64,000 nt of DNA from Pseudoalteromonas xiamenensis (GTDB taxonomy: Bacteria; Pseudomonadota; Gammaproteobacteria; Enterobacterales; Alteromonadaceae): the NCBI RefSeq assembly GCF_030994125.1, contig NZ_CP099917.1, positions 1,116,001 to 1,180,000 on the forward strand. The letters run 5' to 3'. Shown here one piece after another: positions 18,478-29,900 of the stretch. Within the stretch, counting starts at the first letter, position 1; every line of letters begins with the position of its first letter. A model generated the notes under the pieces. That model saw only the letters and a program-made list of their open reading frames with translations. It was not told the DNA's origin and searched no databases. Position numbers and translations under genes: made by a program.

Positions 18478-18885
18478 TTACCATCGAGCATAAATAAGAG
18501 AGTCGATGTGCCGATAGGTATCTCGCATATTTTCTATGCTGCCTTCAAGCAGCATATCGATAGGCCTTCTTCCTTTAAACTGGCCATTATAGTTTTTCAG
18601 CGACATAAAGTTATCGACATTGGCTTGGTTGTTAAATGACATTCGAATCAATTGATAGATGTTTAGAATGTAGCTTAATCGCGTTTGTTGGTCGCGACTA
18701 AGCCGAGCTTTCTCTGGCGTTTTCATATAGCGGCCAAGTGTACTTTAGGGAATGGCCAATACGATGGACATTTGAGAGCGGCTACATGACCAAGACTCCA
18801 TGATCCTGATAACAGCTTTGAATGCCGAAGGCGTAGCATCTGCTAGCATTTCTTTTGTTGGCGCTTTCAAGTCGCGTTGTTCCAT
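18478..18885 (-). pseudogene. MbcA/ParS/Xre-type antitoxin with in-frame stop, copy B
   Basis: Same 135-codon frame as 3570-3977, with the same TAA at codon 47 between VLAIP and STLGRY. Because the nonsense mutation is shared, it arose before the duplication. Confidence 0.75.
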
Positions 18886-18978
18886 GTTTTTTTCTGTCCA
18901 ATAAGTAGCTAAATATTCATAAGTATAGCTTCAGCTTGACGTTAATAAATGTAAAAGCTGAGTATGTTGATATGGTAG

Positions 18979-19070
18979 TTATGGTTTGGTTTTCGACGTT
19001 TTTGGGGGTGTTTATGGTTTGGATTTCGACGTTTTTGACTCGTTTTATGGGTTGGATTTCAACATATTCG
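18979..19070. repeat. Three 33-bp-period direct repeats, copy B
   Basis: Units start at 18979, 19012 and 19045, as in the array at 4071-4162. The surrounding 305 bp have no gene. Confidence 0.6.
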
Positions 19071-19190
19071 TTTAACAAATGGTTAATTTACAAATAAATT
19101 TATCATCAACATTATGACACGAGGCTGTACAGAAAAGATCGTGCAAAATGCAAGACTTGACCCTACCGGCTTTATTATAACCCTTAACCC

Positions 19191-19595
19191 ATGGGAAGAA
19201 TAGGCACTGAAAAAAAGTTTGAAATAGTGAAGCGCCGCAAGTCTGGCGAACCAGCTTCAGCACTTGCGGCTGAGTTTGGCGTGTCGGAAAAGTCAGTAAA
19301 GCGATGGTTTGATGCGTACAAGGAGAGAGGTAAAAAAGGCTTGGACAACAAGTCAACCAAACCCAAAAAGTCACCCAATAAGATTTCGAAAAATATGGAA
19401 CGAATGGTTTTGGAGTTCAAAGAAAAGCACACCGAGTGGCGACCCGCAACCATAGCTAAAGAACTAAAAATGCAGGGGTTTTCAATTTCCCACCCCAAAG
19501 TAAAAGATATTTTGATTAAGCATAAAAAACATGCCATCTGGGGTAAGAAAGGCAACAAAGAATGGTTTCAATGGTTAACCAAGCCCGAAGCTTAA
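19191..19595 (+). CDS. Orphan helix-turn-helix protein, second copy
   Basis: The 134 residues are identical to the product of 4283-4687. No catalytic domain is present here either. Confidence 0.6.
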   Translation: MGRIGTEKKFEIVKRRKSGEPASALAAEFGVSEKSVKRWFDAYKERGKKGLDNKSTKPKKSPNKISKNMERMVLEFKEKHTEWRPATIAKELKMQGFSISHPKVKDILIKHKKHAIWGKKGNKEWFQWLTKPEA

Positions 19596-19807
19596 TTTTG
19601 TTTTTCACTAAGCCATGTCAGAATATCAGCAATACAATATCTGTTAGACCTGCCAACTTTATACATTGGCAATTCTCGGCGACTTGCCATATCTTCAATG
19701 GTTCTGTGTGACAGACCAACCAGTCGCGCAATTACCTTGCAGTCGACCAGTTGGTCTACACCGTATGATATGCCATCAATACAGATGGTCTGGTTAGAGT
19801 GGTTCAT
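19592..19807 (-). CDS. Excisionase-like HTH_17 protein, second copy
   Basis: The 71 residues are identical to the product of 4684-4899, with the same AGGGA-preceded ATG (19807) and the same tail-to-tail overlap with the HTH gene. Confidence 0.7.
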   Translation of the reverse strand: MNHSNQTICIDGISYGVDQLVDCKVIARLVGLSHRTIEDMASRRELPMYKVGRSNRYCIADILTWLSEKQN

Positions 19808-19874
19808 ATTGTTATCCCTTATGATGTGATGGCTGTATTTATATGCCAACAACCCGCTGGTCTACGCCGGAATA

Positions 19875-20378
19875 TCAAGTTGAATGCCGTAACATATGTG
19901 GATGAATTGGGAATGGTAGCCCAGCCGTTTCACCAGCACGTTTAATCATCTTACGCACGGTATCTGCTACTAATGGACCTTTGCGTTCGGTGATGAAGAC
20001 GTACTGAGTGTCAGGGTAATCACGTTTCAGTTTACGCAATGCGCGGATGCTCTGACCACTCAACGGATGCACACTAGCAACACCATTCTTTAATCGGTTC
20101 ACATGAATCAGACCTTGGGTTAAATCAACCTGTGACCATTTCAGGTTTACCAGTTCCGACACACGTAAAGCGTGATGGTAAGCAACCATGATGATGGTAC
20201 TGTCACGATGACCGTGGCGACCGACCGATTTGGCTGCTTTGCTGATGCGCTCAATCTCTGATGATGTTAGATATTCACGTTCACGAACATCTTTATATTT
20301 GCGGGTATTGATAACTTTCGAGTTTTCGGTGTTTGGGGCGGGGTTTCTGTAATCTTCTAAGTTGCTGATATTACTCAT
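19875..20378 (-). pseudogene. Truncated tyrosine recombinase, second copy
   Basis: Same 167 residues as 4967-5470, ending at HPHMLRHST without the catalytic tyrosine. Neither copy can therefore have driven the duplication by site-specific recombination in its present form. Confidence 0.75.
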
Positions 20379-20495
20379 CTGGCTCTCCATAACTTTCGAG
20401 ATTATAGGTGATAACTGGAAAGATTTATACGGTTATGAGGATTGCTAGTAATGCTGAAGTTGGTGTAAAACTGTGATGATGGGTAAAAGTGATGT

Positions 20496-20518
20496 CCCGG
20501 ATCCCTACGGGATCCGGG
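20496..20518 (-). terminator. GC-rich hairpin after the immunity gene, copy B
   Basis: CCCGGATCCC (20496-20505) and GGGATCCGGG (20509-20518), as at 5588-5610. Confidence 0.55.
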
Positions 20519-20541
20519 CAAAGGTGCGACTATATTGCTGG

Positions 20542-20991
20542 TTACCCTAGAAGGAATTTGATTACATCAGACTTGAATAGTTCTACATCAAATCTCTTCA
20601 CTTTTTTGGGCAATGAATCAAAGCATGGTAGTGACTCTATTAGTTCGTTTTTTAGCAACTTTAAAGCTTCACTATCGGATGCCTTAACAAACGCTTCATA
20701 CGATTCATTGTCGAGTTTTATGTCAAAGGTAAACGTGTTATTTACCTCTTTTGTACTTCCATCAAGTAGTGGTACTTGCTGACTCGCAATGTACTTTGGT
20801 TTTCTCTTGGCTGAGAATGACTCAAAGCCCGGTACAGAACGCAAGCATATAAAACCAATGTCGATGTTTTCTATATCTTCACCATACTCTTTGTCCTTAA
20901 ACTGGTCGGTAAGTGAATCCGAAAAACTTTGTATCAAGGCTGATTTTTCATCAGCCTCCATGTCTATTTCAATTGCAAAACCAATGTTCAT
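20542..20991 (-). CDS. Putative immunity protein, second copy
   Basis: The 149 residues are identical to the product of 5634-6083, again 2 bp after the stop of the RHS gene (RHS-2). Since the toxin tips are identical too, either copy should protect against both toxins. Confidence 0.65.
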   Translation of the reverse strand: MNIGFAIEIDMEADEKSALIQSFSDSLTDQFKDKEYGEDIENIDIGFICLRSVPGFESFSAKRKPKYIASQQVPLLDGSTKEVNNTFTFDIKLDNESYEAFVKASDSEALKLLKNELIESLPCFDSLPKKVKRFDVELFKSDVIKFLLG

Positions 20992-20993
20992 AA

Positions 20994-23900
20994 TTATCTA
21001 AATATCTTATTGCCCGGGGGCAAGCTAAAGTTAATCAAGGCGTGGTTGTATATCTTCATTTTTTCTACAACTTTAATTTGCACTCGATTCCCATGAAATT
21101 CATTTACTTGTCGGAGGTTGTTTGTCCGCAAGAACGTGGGTGAATATCTAGATGTGGGGTTGGTGGTTTCTCCAAACTTCCAAACATCTCCTGCTTTGAG
21201 GTTTGTGACACCTGATGAGCAATTAAAGCAAGGGTACACCCCATCTTTGGTTGCACGTAATGAGTATTGAACACCGTCTGGTCCAGCAGCCTTCTTCATT
21301 ATGCCGTCAATTTCAGTTCTCATTTTTTCCATGAGTTCTGGGCCGTAATATGCGGCAGCGGCGAGCGTCGCAACGCCCATGACAATTTCACCAGCAGGTG
21401 TTGGTTCCGCTGCTGCTCCTCCCCAGCCAACAGCTAAAACTCCCGCTGCTTTAGTGGTGTCATCATCGCTAGGGTTTAGTGTTACAGCGTTATCAGAAGG
21501 TGTTTCAGTTTTTGTGGTACCATTCAACGCAGCTTCCGACTCACCTTCTTTCCCCTGTATGTCACGGTTAACATTTTGCTCAGAAACAGCTTCGCCTGCC
21601 GCTTTATCCTGCTCGTTCTGCTTTTCTTCACCATTACAAAATTCAAACGTCCACCCACTTTGTGTGCACAAATACCCCGTAGGGTCAGTATAGCTCAATG
21701 GGTTGTTAAACACGTACGTATAACGGTTAAAGCTCTGCGCCGAGGTAGGTTCTTGCACAAATGGGTCTGCCTGCATAAAGCGTCCCAATGTCGGGTCATA
21801 AATACGCCCCCCCATGTGGATCGCTTCTGCATGGTCTACATGCTCATGACCCGTGAAGCCTTTTTCAGTAATATCAAGTGCATTTTGTACACTTGGGTCT
21901 GTATACAGTTGCTGTATTTTACCCCACGTTAGTCCATCTCGACGACGACCAAAGGCATCGTAGCTTAGGCGCTCTATTAACGCACCATCTTCTGCAGTGA
22001 TAACATCCGTTGACCCTAAGTGGTCTTTGTACATATATCGTGTTGTTTGCACTCGCCCCGTTACCGTTGCGATGGCAAAGTCACCAATATAACGGCGATA
22101 TTGCCTACTACCCGCCTCGATTACAACCTCGGTATTACCCGCATAATACGTTGTGGTGGTTTTATCACCCTCTTTATCTATGCGCTGAAAACGACTGTTT
22201 TTGGCATCGTACTTAAACTCCGTTTGTGCCTTTTGCGACACAATACGCGTTGGCTTATCAAAATAGCTATACCAAACCTGTCTCGTTCGTGTACCGCCAT
22301 CGTAAGCATATGTTTGGTTACCACGCGTATCATAACAGTAGCTGAGCTGACCGATGCTGGATACGGCATGCGTTCCCGCAGGCGTTGCACAACGGCTCGC
22401 TTTGCCAGAATATTGATAATATTGACCTGACTGTACATCTGACTTGGTTTTGATATTACCGTTATCGTAGTAACTCATTGATAACGTATTCACCCCATTC
22501 ATCGTCACTGCCGATAAACGGTTTAGCTCATCATAACCAAACACTTCGAGTAAGTTATCTCTGGCCGTGTCACCATTTTTATCTTGGCGTGCACGTAAGT
22601 TACCCAACCCATCGTATTCAAAGACCAAATCCTGAACAACACCATGACCTGTGTTGATTGACTTTAAGAAGCCCGTCTTTTCATCATACTGCGCATTGCT
22701 GGTTACGCCCGTACCCGTTTGCCATTGGGTTATATTACCAAAGGCATCCATTTGCTGCGCTTGGTAGTACACAGTCTCACTATTTCGTGCTTCTTTGAGC
22801 GCTATCGCATACCCGTTTTGGTACTCGTACTGAACACCTCGGCTGTCACCCGATACATCAAACTCTTGGAATACTCGGCCCAAATGGTCGTAAGTCGTTG
22901 AGCTGGTCAATTGCTCACCGTCTAAATATCTTCCGACCTCTTTAACACGTCCAAAGCTATCCGGTGTAAACCTCGTTAAGTCACCTTCAGTACTGCTTTG
23001 ACGAGTTAAAAACGCACCATCAAATTCAAATTGACTCTCCTTGCTGGTATTACCCGCAGTATCAAGTACGTTAGTTTGTACTTCTCGACCAAGACTGTCG
23101 TAGCTATGCAGCGTCGCGCTTTTATCTGCCGCAGTAAACTTAACGACATTACCTTGCGCGTCATTCGCATAGCTCATTTGCCCCTTATCGAGGTCGTTCA
23201 TAAAGATTTTATGCCCATACGCATTGTAATCGATATACACACTTTGCTTATCTGGGTCCTGGACCTCTGACAACAGTTTCAATTCGTTATAACGATATTC
23301 AGTGCTTGCTGCGTTCGCATCTACGGCCGTGGTCAGTAAGTTAAAACCGTTATGGGTTTTACTTAATGTGTAATTAATCGTCGCATAGTCACTCAGTGGG
23401 CCGTTATGGGTGCCAGATACATGCGTATATTGGGTTGCGCCCACATAACGCTCTTGTTTGGTAATGCCACTCGGAGAGGTTGATAGCCATCTACGCCCCA
23501 GTACATCGTACTGCTTTTCCTCGTAATACACCGTATCGCCTTGTTGATACGGCACACTTTGTTTTACAAGTTGACCAAAGTTATCGTATTCATTGCGCTG
23601 AGATATCCAACCACCGGTTAGGGTTTGTTGGTCTGAGCCCAGTTCACGACCAAACATATCTAAATACACCACTTTCGTCGGCGCATTAGAGGCTTTATTC
23701 TCTATTCTATACGTTGCGCCTTGCGGGCAATTATTGTCACACCAACTTTTTATTGAGCTGGCATAACTACCATCTGCACGCGCTGAGAAGTACAACTGAC
23801 CAAACGCATCATAACGTCTAATTTCGGTGACGCCATGTGGATCTACAGCGGTTTGTGGTAAGCCCCATGCATTGTGGTTTGAGTAGGTGTATTCTGTGAA

Positions 23901-26900
23901 TAAACCATTACTTTCACTGCGTATATGACGCCCTTGGTCATACTCAACATGCTTACGATTAAGAATATGATAAAGCGGTAACGCGCCTTTATTGATGGTC
24001 GCTGTTGTGCAGTTGTCCGCGTAATGTTGACTACACTGAGTTGTCGTCAGTACATTACCGTAACTGTCATACGTAAACGCTTCTTTTAAGTATACTTGCT
24101 CCGACTCTGGCGTACCCTCTTCGCTCACCCCTCGCTCAGTATACTCAACACGGTTTTCATCATTGTACGACGTTGTATAACGCTGTGTACTTTGTGAGTG
24201 CTCTATTGACCCTCTTTTCAAGGTTGACGTGACGGTTTTGGTCGTCGGACGCGCAAGATACCAGTTGTTTGTGTCTTCATCGTCATACTGGAAGCTTTGC
24301 TGTGTATGCCATGTGAACCCACCAATATGGTCTGTTTCAATTGACGTGAGTGCAGATTGGCGAATATAGCTGTTATTTACCACCTCATAGTCAATTGACT
24401 TGGTTTCTGTCTTCAGGTCCGTCTTTCTAGAGCCTTCGATATGGCCATTTTCTCCATCTAAGACATACGTAGTAGTTTGTGAGCCTTTCACAACCCCCTT
24501 AACCACTTGCCCTGAGAATAATGACAATGTTTGCCAGTCTGTAACGCTATAGCGACTTAATAAAGCCCCCTGATAAGACCTTTCTTTAATTTCTGGCTGG
24601 CCAGTAAAAGGCGCATCTTGTCGATACGTTGTCGTTTCTACTATGCCGTTACTAACATTGGTTTTAGTGACCTTTTTGAAACCCAATGCACCACGACCAC
24701 CGGCTTGCACCTTGAGACCTTCGTAATCGAAAGCAAATCTTTGCTCTGAATCTTCTCGTGTTGAATTTGCTGCCGTTTGTGCCGCCCAACCTGACACCAC
24801 AAAACCACCGCTTCTGACATCTTTAACTGCAGCCCCATTACCCCAATGTTTAGTGTTCGCATCCGTGTCGGCGGTATGACCATTAAGCAAAGTCGTATAA
24901 CCGAATTCGTGTGTTGGTCCTTTTTCCACTCGAACGTGTTCCAGTCTATCGATTGGCTGATTACTTTGGTTTGCATCGTGCCAGATATACACAATGCCGG
25001 ATAGCTGATCAAAAGCAATCATCGCTGGCTGACCGTCACCGTCTAAATCAGCAAATAATACTTGGCTAGCTCCTGAACCCACTATATGAGGTGTGCCATC
25101 GATTCTATCGCCTACATCCGCTAGGGTAATTTCTGACTTCAGTGTTGGATGACTCAACTGGGCCTTAACTTTTTTATCTTCCATAAAGACATAGTCATCT
25201 CGGCCATCGCCATTAATGTCTATATATGCATGAACAGCGACTTCTTCATGAGGACCAAGCCTTGGAGGTTCATCAATACTTGATACCTCAGAGCAAGACC
25301 TAAATTTAACACCATCAAAGCACTTTCCTAGAAAATCCGCATAGCCGTCACCATTGACATCCCCTTGCAGTTTTTCAGAATATATCTCCCCGCCCACTGA
25401 ACTATTCATCCCAACACTTGGGTCAATATAACGCTCTGAGAAAACTTGCCCTTTACTGGTATTAATTAATATAAAAGACCTTGCACTTGAAAAGGTTCGA
25501 CCGGTATGAGCGTCAACTTCCATCCCCCATGCACCTATCAATCTATCAACAAGACCATCATAGTTGAAGTCAAATAGCCCAACCACATCCAAAGTCGCGT
25601 CACAGCGACTCATTTGTGAACAAGCACTCCAGTAATCCCAAATCTCACCAAGTGCCTCGCTGTCATATTTCTGCACCGGACGCTGTACGCCATCACCGAA
25701 GATATCTCCATATATTTCCGTTTCATTTGATGGGAGAATTTGAATTTCGTCTTGACCATCATTCTCTAAATCAGTTACGTGCCAGTTTCTTCGATGCACA
25801 TATACGTTTTCTTCATTTGCGTCTTCACCTACATGACGCCTTGTTGATTTTCCTGTAGCTAACAAGCCTAACTCAGAAATGCCTGTCGTCGAAACAGCAA
25901 AGTTACGAATTTGAAAGTTCACGTCGTCATCTGCTGCGGCCAAGATAACCAGCTCTTGCTTACCATCTCCATCGTGGTCCATCAATTTGATTTCTGGTCT
26001 TTCTAGGCTGGTTAAACCAAATGCAGACTTAATGTCGTAAGAAATTAAATGACTGTTCTCGACCAAACCAGTTGGTACATCATCACTGTAATCAAATGTT
26101 GTGGGCGTTTTACAGCCACCATATTGACCCGCGCATTGTCTAATCGAATCAAGCAAGGTTCGATTACTTGCACGGCTGGCTACATAATCAAAACCATAAT
26201 AATTGACGTCTTGGTTAAGGTGATTTGTCACCACGATAGAGCGTAAACGCTTATCGTCTGTAATTAGTGTGCCCAAGAAATAACGTTTATATAAGTCCGG
26301 TCGTGTTTCATAATTAAACACGACGGTATTACCTGCATAGGTAACTTTAGCTAAGCGGAGGCGTTCAGTATCGGAACCTTGATACTCATAGTGAATAACG
26401 TTGCCGTAAGTATCTGACTTTTTACTCAGATGCCACTGATAAACCGTACTACTTGCCACCTCTTTTACGCGGGCATTGTCAACGTTGCCGTAGGTATGTT
26501 GCTCACCCGATGGCAAGTACACCACAAACCCTGTGTTACCCAAATACTCAACCTTAACATTCGGTTCAGATTTTAGACGGTATGTCGTACCACTAGCCAG
26601 TTTGCTCCCTGCGACCTCAGGCACTAAGCGTTGGCCATCTAAACAGACTGCATCCGTCTCATCTAACTGAATACCCTGATAATAACCATCTTCTTCTAAA
26701 TAGCGACGACACCTTGCAATCGTTGAACGACCAACTAGTGCCCAACCATAGCCAAGCTCACTGTCACCACCGGCGCTTGAATATTGGATCGACAACTCCG
26801 GCGTAAAACCACCTGGTGCAACGGGTACTTCAATCGACGTTTCGTATGTTGCATTACCTGCAGAGTTAACGTCCACATCTGCATCAATCATACCTAATGC

Positions 26901-29900
26901 GCTGTAGGATGCATCGGGTACTTGCGCCATAACTGGGGTTTGTGGCGTTTCTACCTTGGCAGGCTCTGCATCAACACTCATCCAAGACGTACAGCTGCCA
27001 TCCGCAAAGCACACTTTAATGCGGTAAACTTTACCCTCTGAGTTACTCAGCGCTAAGCTTGTTTCGCCATTTTTAAGCGTTGCCAACAAACTCCAGTTAA
27101 GTGAGGCCATATCACAGTTATCACTACACGTAGCGCTTTCTATCGTAACTGTACTGCCGCTTGGTAAGCTTGACCAAGTTAGTTCATCACCTTTGTTCTC
27201 TGGTAGAAACTCTTGGTTGATTACTGAGACTGTTACTTTTGTCGGTTCTAAGTCACTACACGTTTTTGACACCTCACCGACAGGTGTAAATAGACTATCC
27301 GTAATAACTGGAATAGTTTGCTGTTGTTCAACCAATGCACACGCTTGCACGTAGAAGAAATGATCGCCCGATTTTTCAAAAAGATAATCAAACGAGCTTG
27401 CCTGATTGTTGCTGCTACTTGCCAATTCAACAAGTTGTTCACCGTCTGGTTTTTTGACAAATAAAGTCAGCTCATATTGTCTTTCTTGAGTCTTAGTGAA
27501 CTTCCATTTTATGGAACCTTTTGATTTTAGAAATGCCCGTTCTGGCGCCTCTAATACGAGGTCTTCAAGCACACCAAGAGAGGGATGTACGCTAACTTCA
27601 ACACGGTTTGAACTAAAACACTCTCCTTTGGCATTACAGGCTTCTACGAAGTAGGTATGTATCCCCGGGTAGTTTTGAATCCAACGATTAAATGACGTAT
27701 CTGTTAACCCTGTCCACGGAGCGAACGCTTCTTGATCCGGTTTAATTACCCATAAATTAAAGTGTGTTGTTTCTGCCGGACGCGTCCATGTGAGTAGTGT
27801 TTTGTCACCCAATACCATCGAGCTCTTTGCACTCGTGAGTACTGGATATTGATCTACACGACCCTGTTTCATTGTTATATTTATGCGATTCGATGCGACA
27901 CACACGCCATTTTCTTGGCATGCCTCAACATAGAAGGTATGTACCCCCGGATAGTTTTGTATCCAACGGTTAAAAAAGGTCTTAGTATATCCCTGTACAA
28001 TGAGAAGTGGCTCTTGGCCTGGTTTCTCAACCCAAATATTAAATGTTTTTACATTTTTTGGATTGGTCCAAGAAAGAACCGTTGTATCACCTAAAAACAT
28101 GTCATGCTTAGTCGCGCTTAACACTGGTGTTTGAGCTTGACCAATTGTTTTAGATACTAGGTTGCTGCTAGAGCAGGTTGCGTCTGTTTTATTACACGCA
28201 GTAACCTTAAACGTTAAAACTGAAGCATTAGCAACTTTCAATTCATGGGTGTATTCTGATTTTTTAGAACCTCCAATGTGATCAATTTTTTCACCACATT
28301 GTTCAACACCGTTTTCCCCAACACAACTTACTTTAAAATAACCACCGGACCAAATAAGGTTATCAGGTCGGTTCCAATTTACTGTGACTGTGTCGTTTAC
28401 ATTTGCTGTTTCTGGCGTTACGATTACTGTTGGGGCATCAGGTTTAGAGAATGACACTATACGAATAGCTTTACTCTTCTCTCCACAATGATATTGCCCT
28501 GAGTCAGATGTAATACATGCAGCAAGCTGCAATGAATAATTGCCCTTTTCGCCCACATTCACATTAATCGTTTGTTGATTCTTACCAACGTGTGCAACTT
28601 TCTTCGGCGTGCCCGCTTCTGGGTAATAATACACATCAAAGCTATCAGCGCCTTCGATAGTTTGACTTAAGGTTACTTTCATCAAGCTGTTTTCAGGATA
28701 ATAAAAATCCCAAGCAACGTTATAGCTTGGGTCTCCATGACTTGGAGCTGTTTCAAACAGAGCATAATTACTCGTTGTACAAGACTTATCCGACTTGTTA
28801 CATGCCTTTACGCTAATTGAATATTGCGCCACCTCACTGGCTTTAAATGTATGCGTATATTGTGCTTTGTGAGAACCACCTATGTGGTCAATCTTCTCAT
28901 CACAAATGTCTTTATTCCCATTAGTGACACAACTTAATTTAAAATACCCACCTGACCAGATGAGCTTATCCGGACGATTCCATGTCACCGTCACATCATC
29001 ATTCAATGCAGGCTTAGTAGGTGAAATTGATAGTTCTGGTGAGACTGGTGGTACAAACGCCACTATCCTGCGCCCTTCACTTTTGCCACTACAATGATAA
29101 CCACCTGATCTTGATGTAACGCAAGCAGCGAGTTGGAGCTGATGATTACCCAAAGCACCAACGTTAACGTTGATTGACTTTTGTGATGTAGCAACGTGCG
29201 ATACTTTCAGTGGTGTTGTGCCTTCATCATAGTAATACACATCATAGCTATCTGCCCCCTCGATTGACTGAGGCAAGTTCAGCGTCATTGTGGTGTTTTC
29301 TGGGTAATAGAAATCCCAAGCTACGTTATAAGCTGGGTCTCCTGGCACTGCAGGGGCAACATAAGCCGTACGCATTACACTACTTGAACAATAAGAATCT
29401 GTTTTGTTACATGCTTTTACCTGAATATCGTATCCACTTACCTCATTGGCATTGAAACTATATGAATATTCAGATTTATTAGAGCCGCCAATGTGTGGAA
29501 TGGTTTGAGCGCAAACGTCGGTACCGCTGTTATTGATACAACTAAGCTTGAAATAAGCACCCGACCAAATCAGCCCGTCAGGACGGTTCCAATCGACCTT
29601 AACTGTGCCACCTTTACCCACCACCGTAGGGCTAACTGAAACATTAGGTGCACTTGGGTTGTTAAAGATAACAATCCGTCTTGGCGCACTTTCTGAGCTA
29701 CAACCTGCACTATTACACGCTTGAATACGAATGTAATTCGGTCCACTCCCCACTGATGGAATATATTCCCAACTACTACTGTAAAAAGTGCGACTTACCG
29801 ACTTGCTGGTTGTCGACGTCCCATTATAGACTTGATAATAGTCAGCCCCAGAAACACTTGGAATTTTAACCATAATAGATGCGCCAACCGGATGATATAG

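Larger units (their letters stand above)
15014..27202. repeat. 12.2-kb direct repeat, copy B
   Basis: This is the second copy of 106-12294. Its left part keeps its own IS 3' end, and its right end lies in RHS-2 where the codons after NQEF change (LPENK here, APENK in copy A). Because both copies have the same orientation, homologous recombination between them would delete one 14.9-kb unit or duplicate it. Confidence 0.95.
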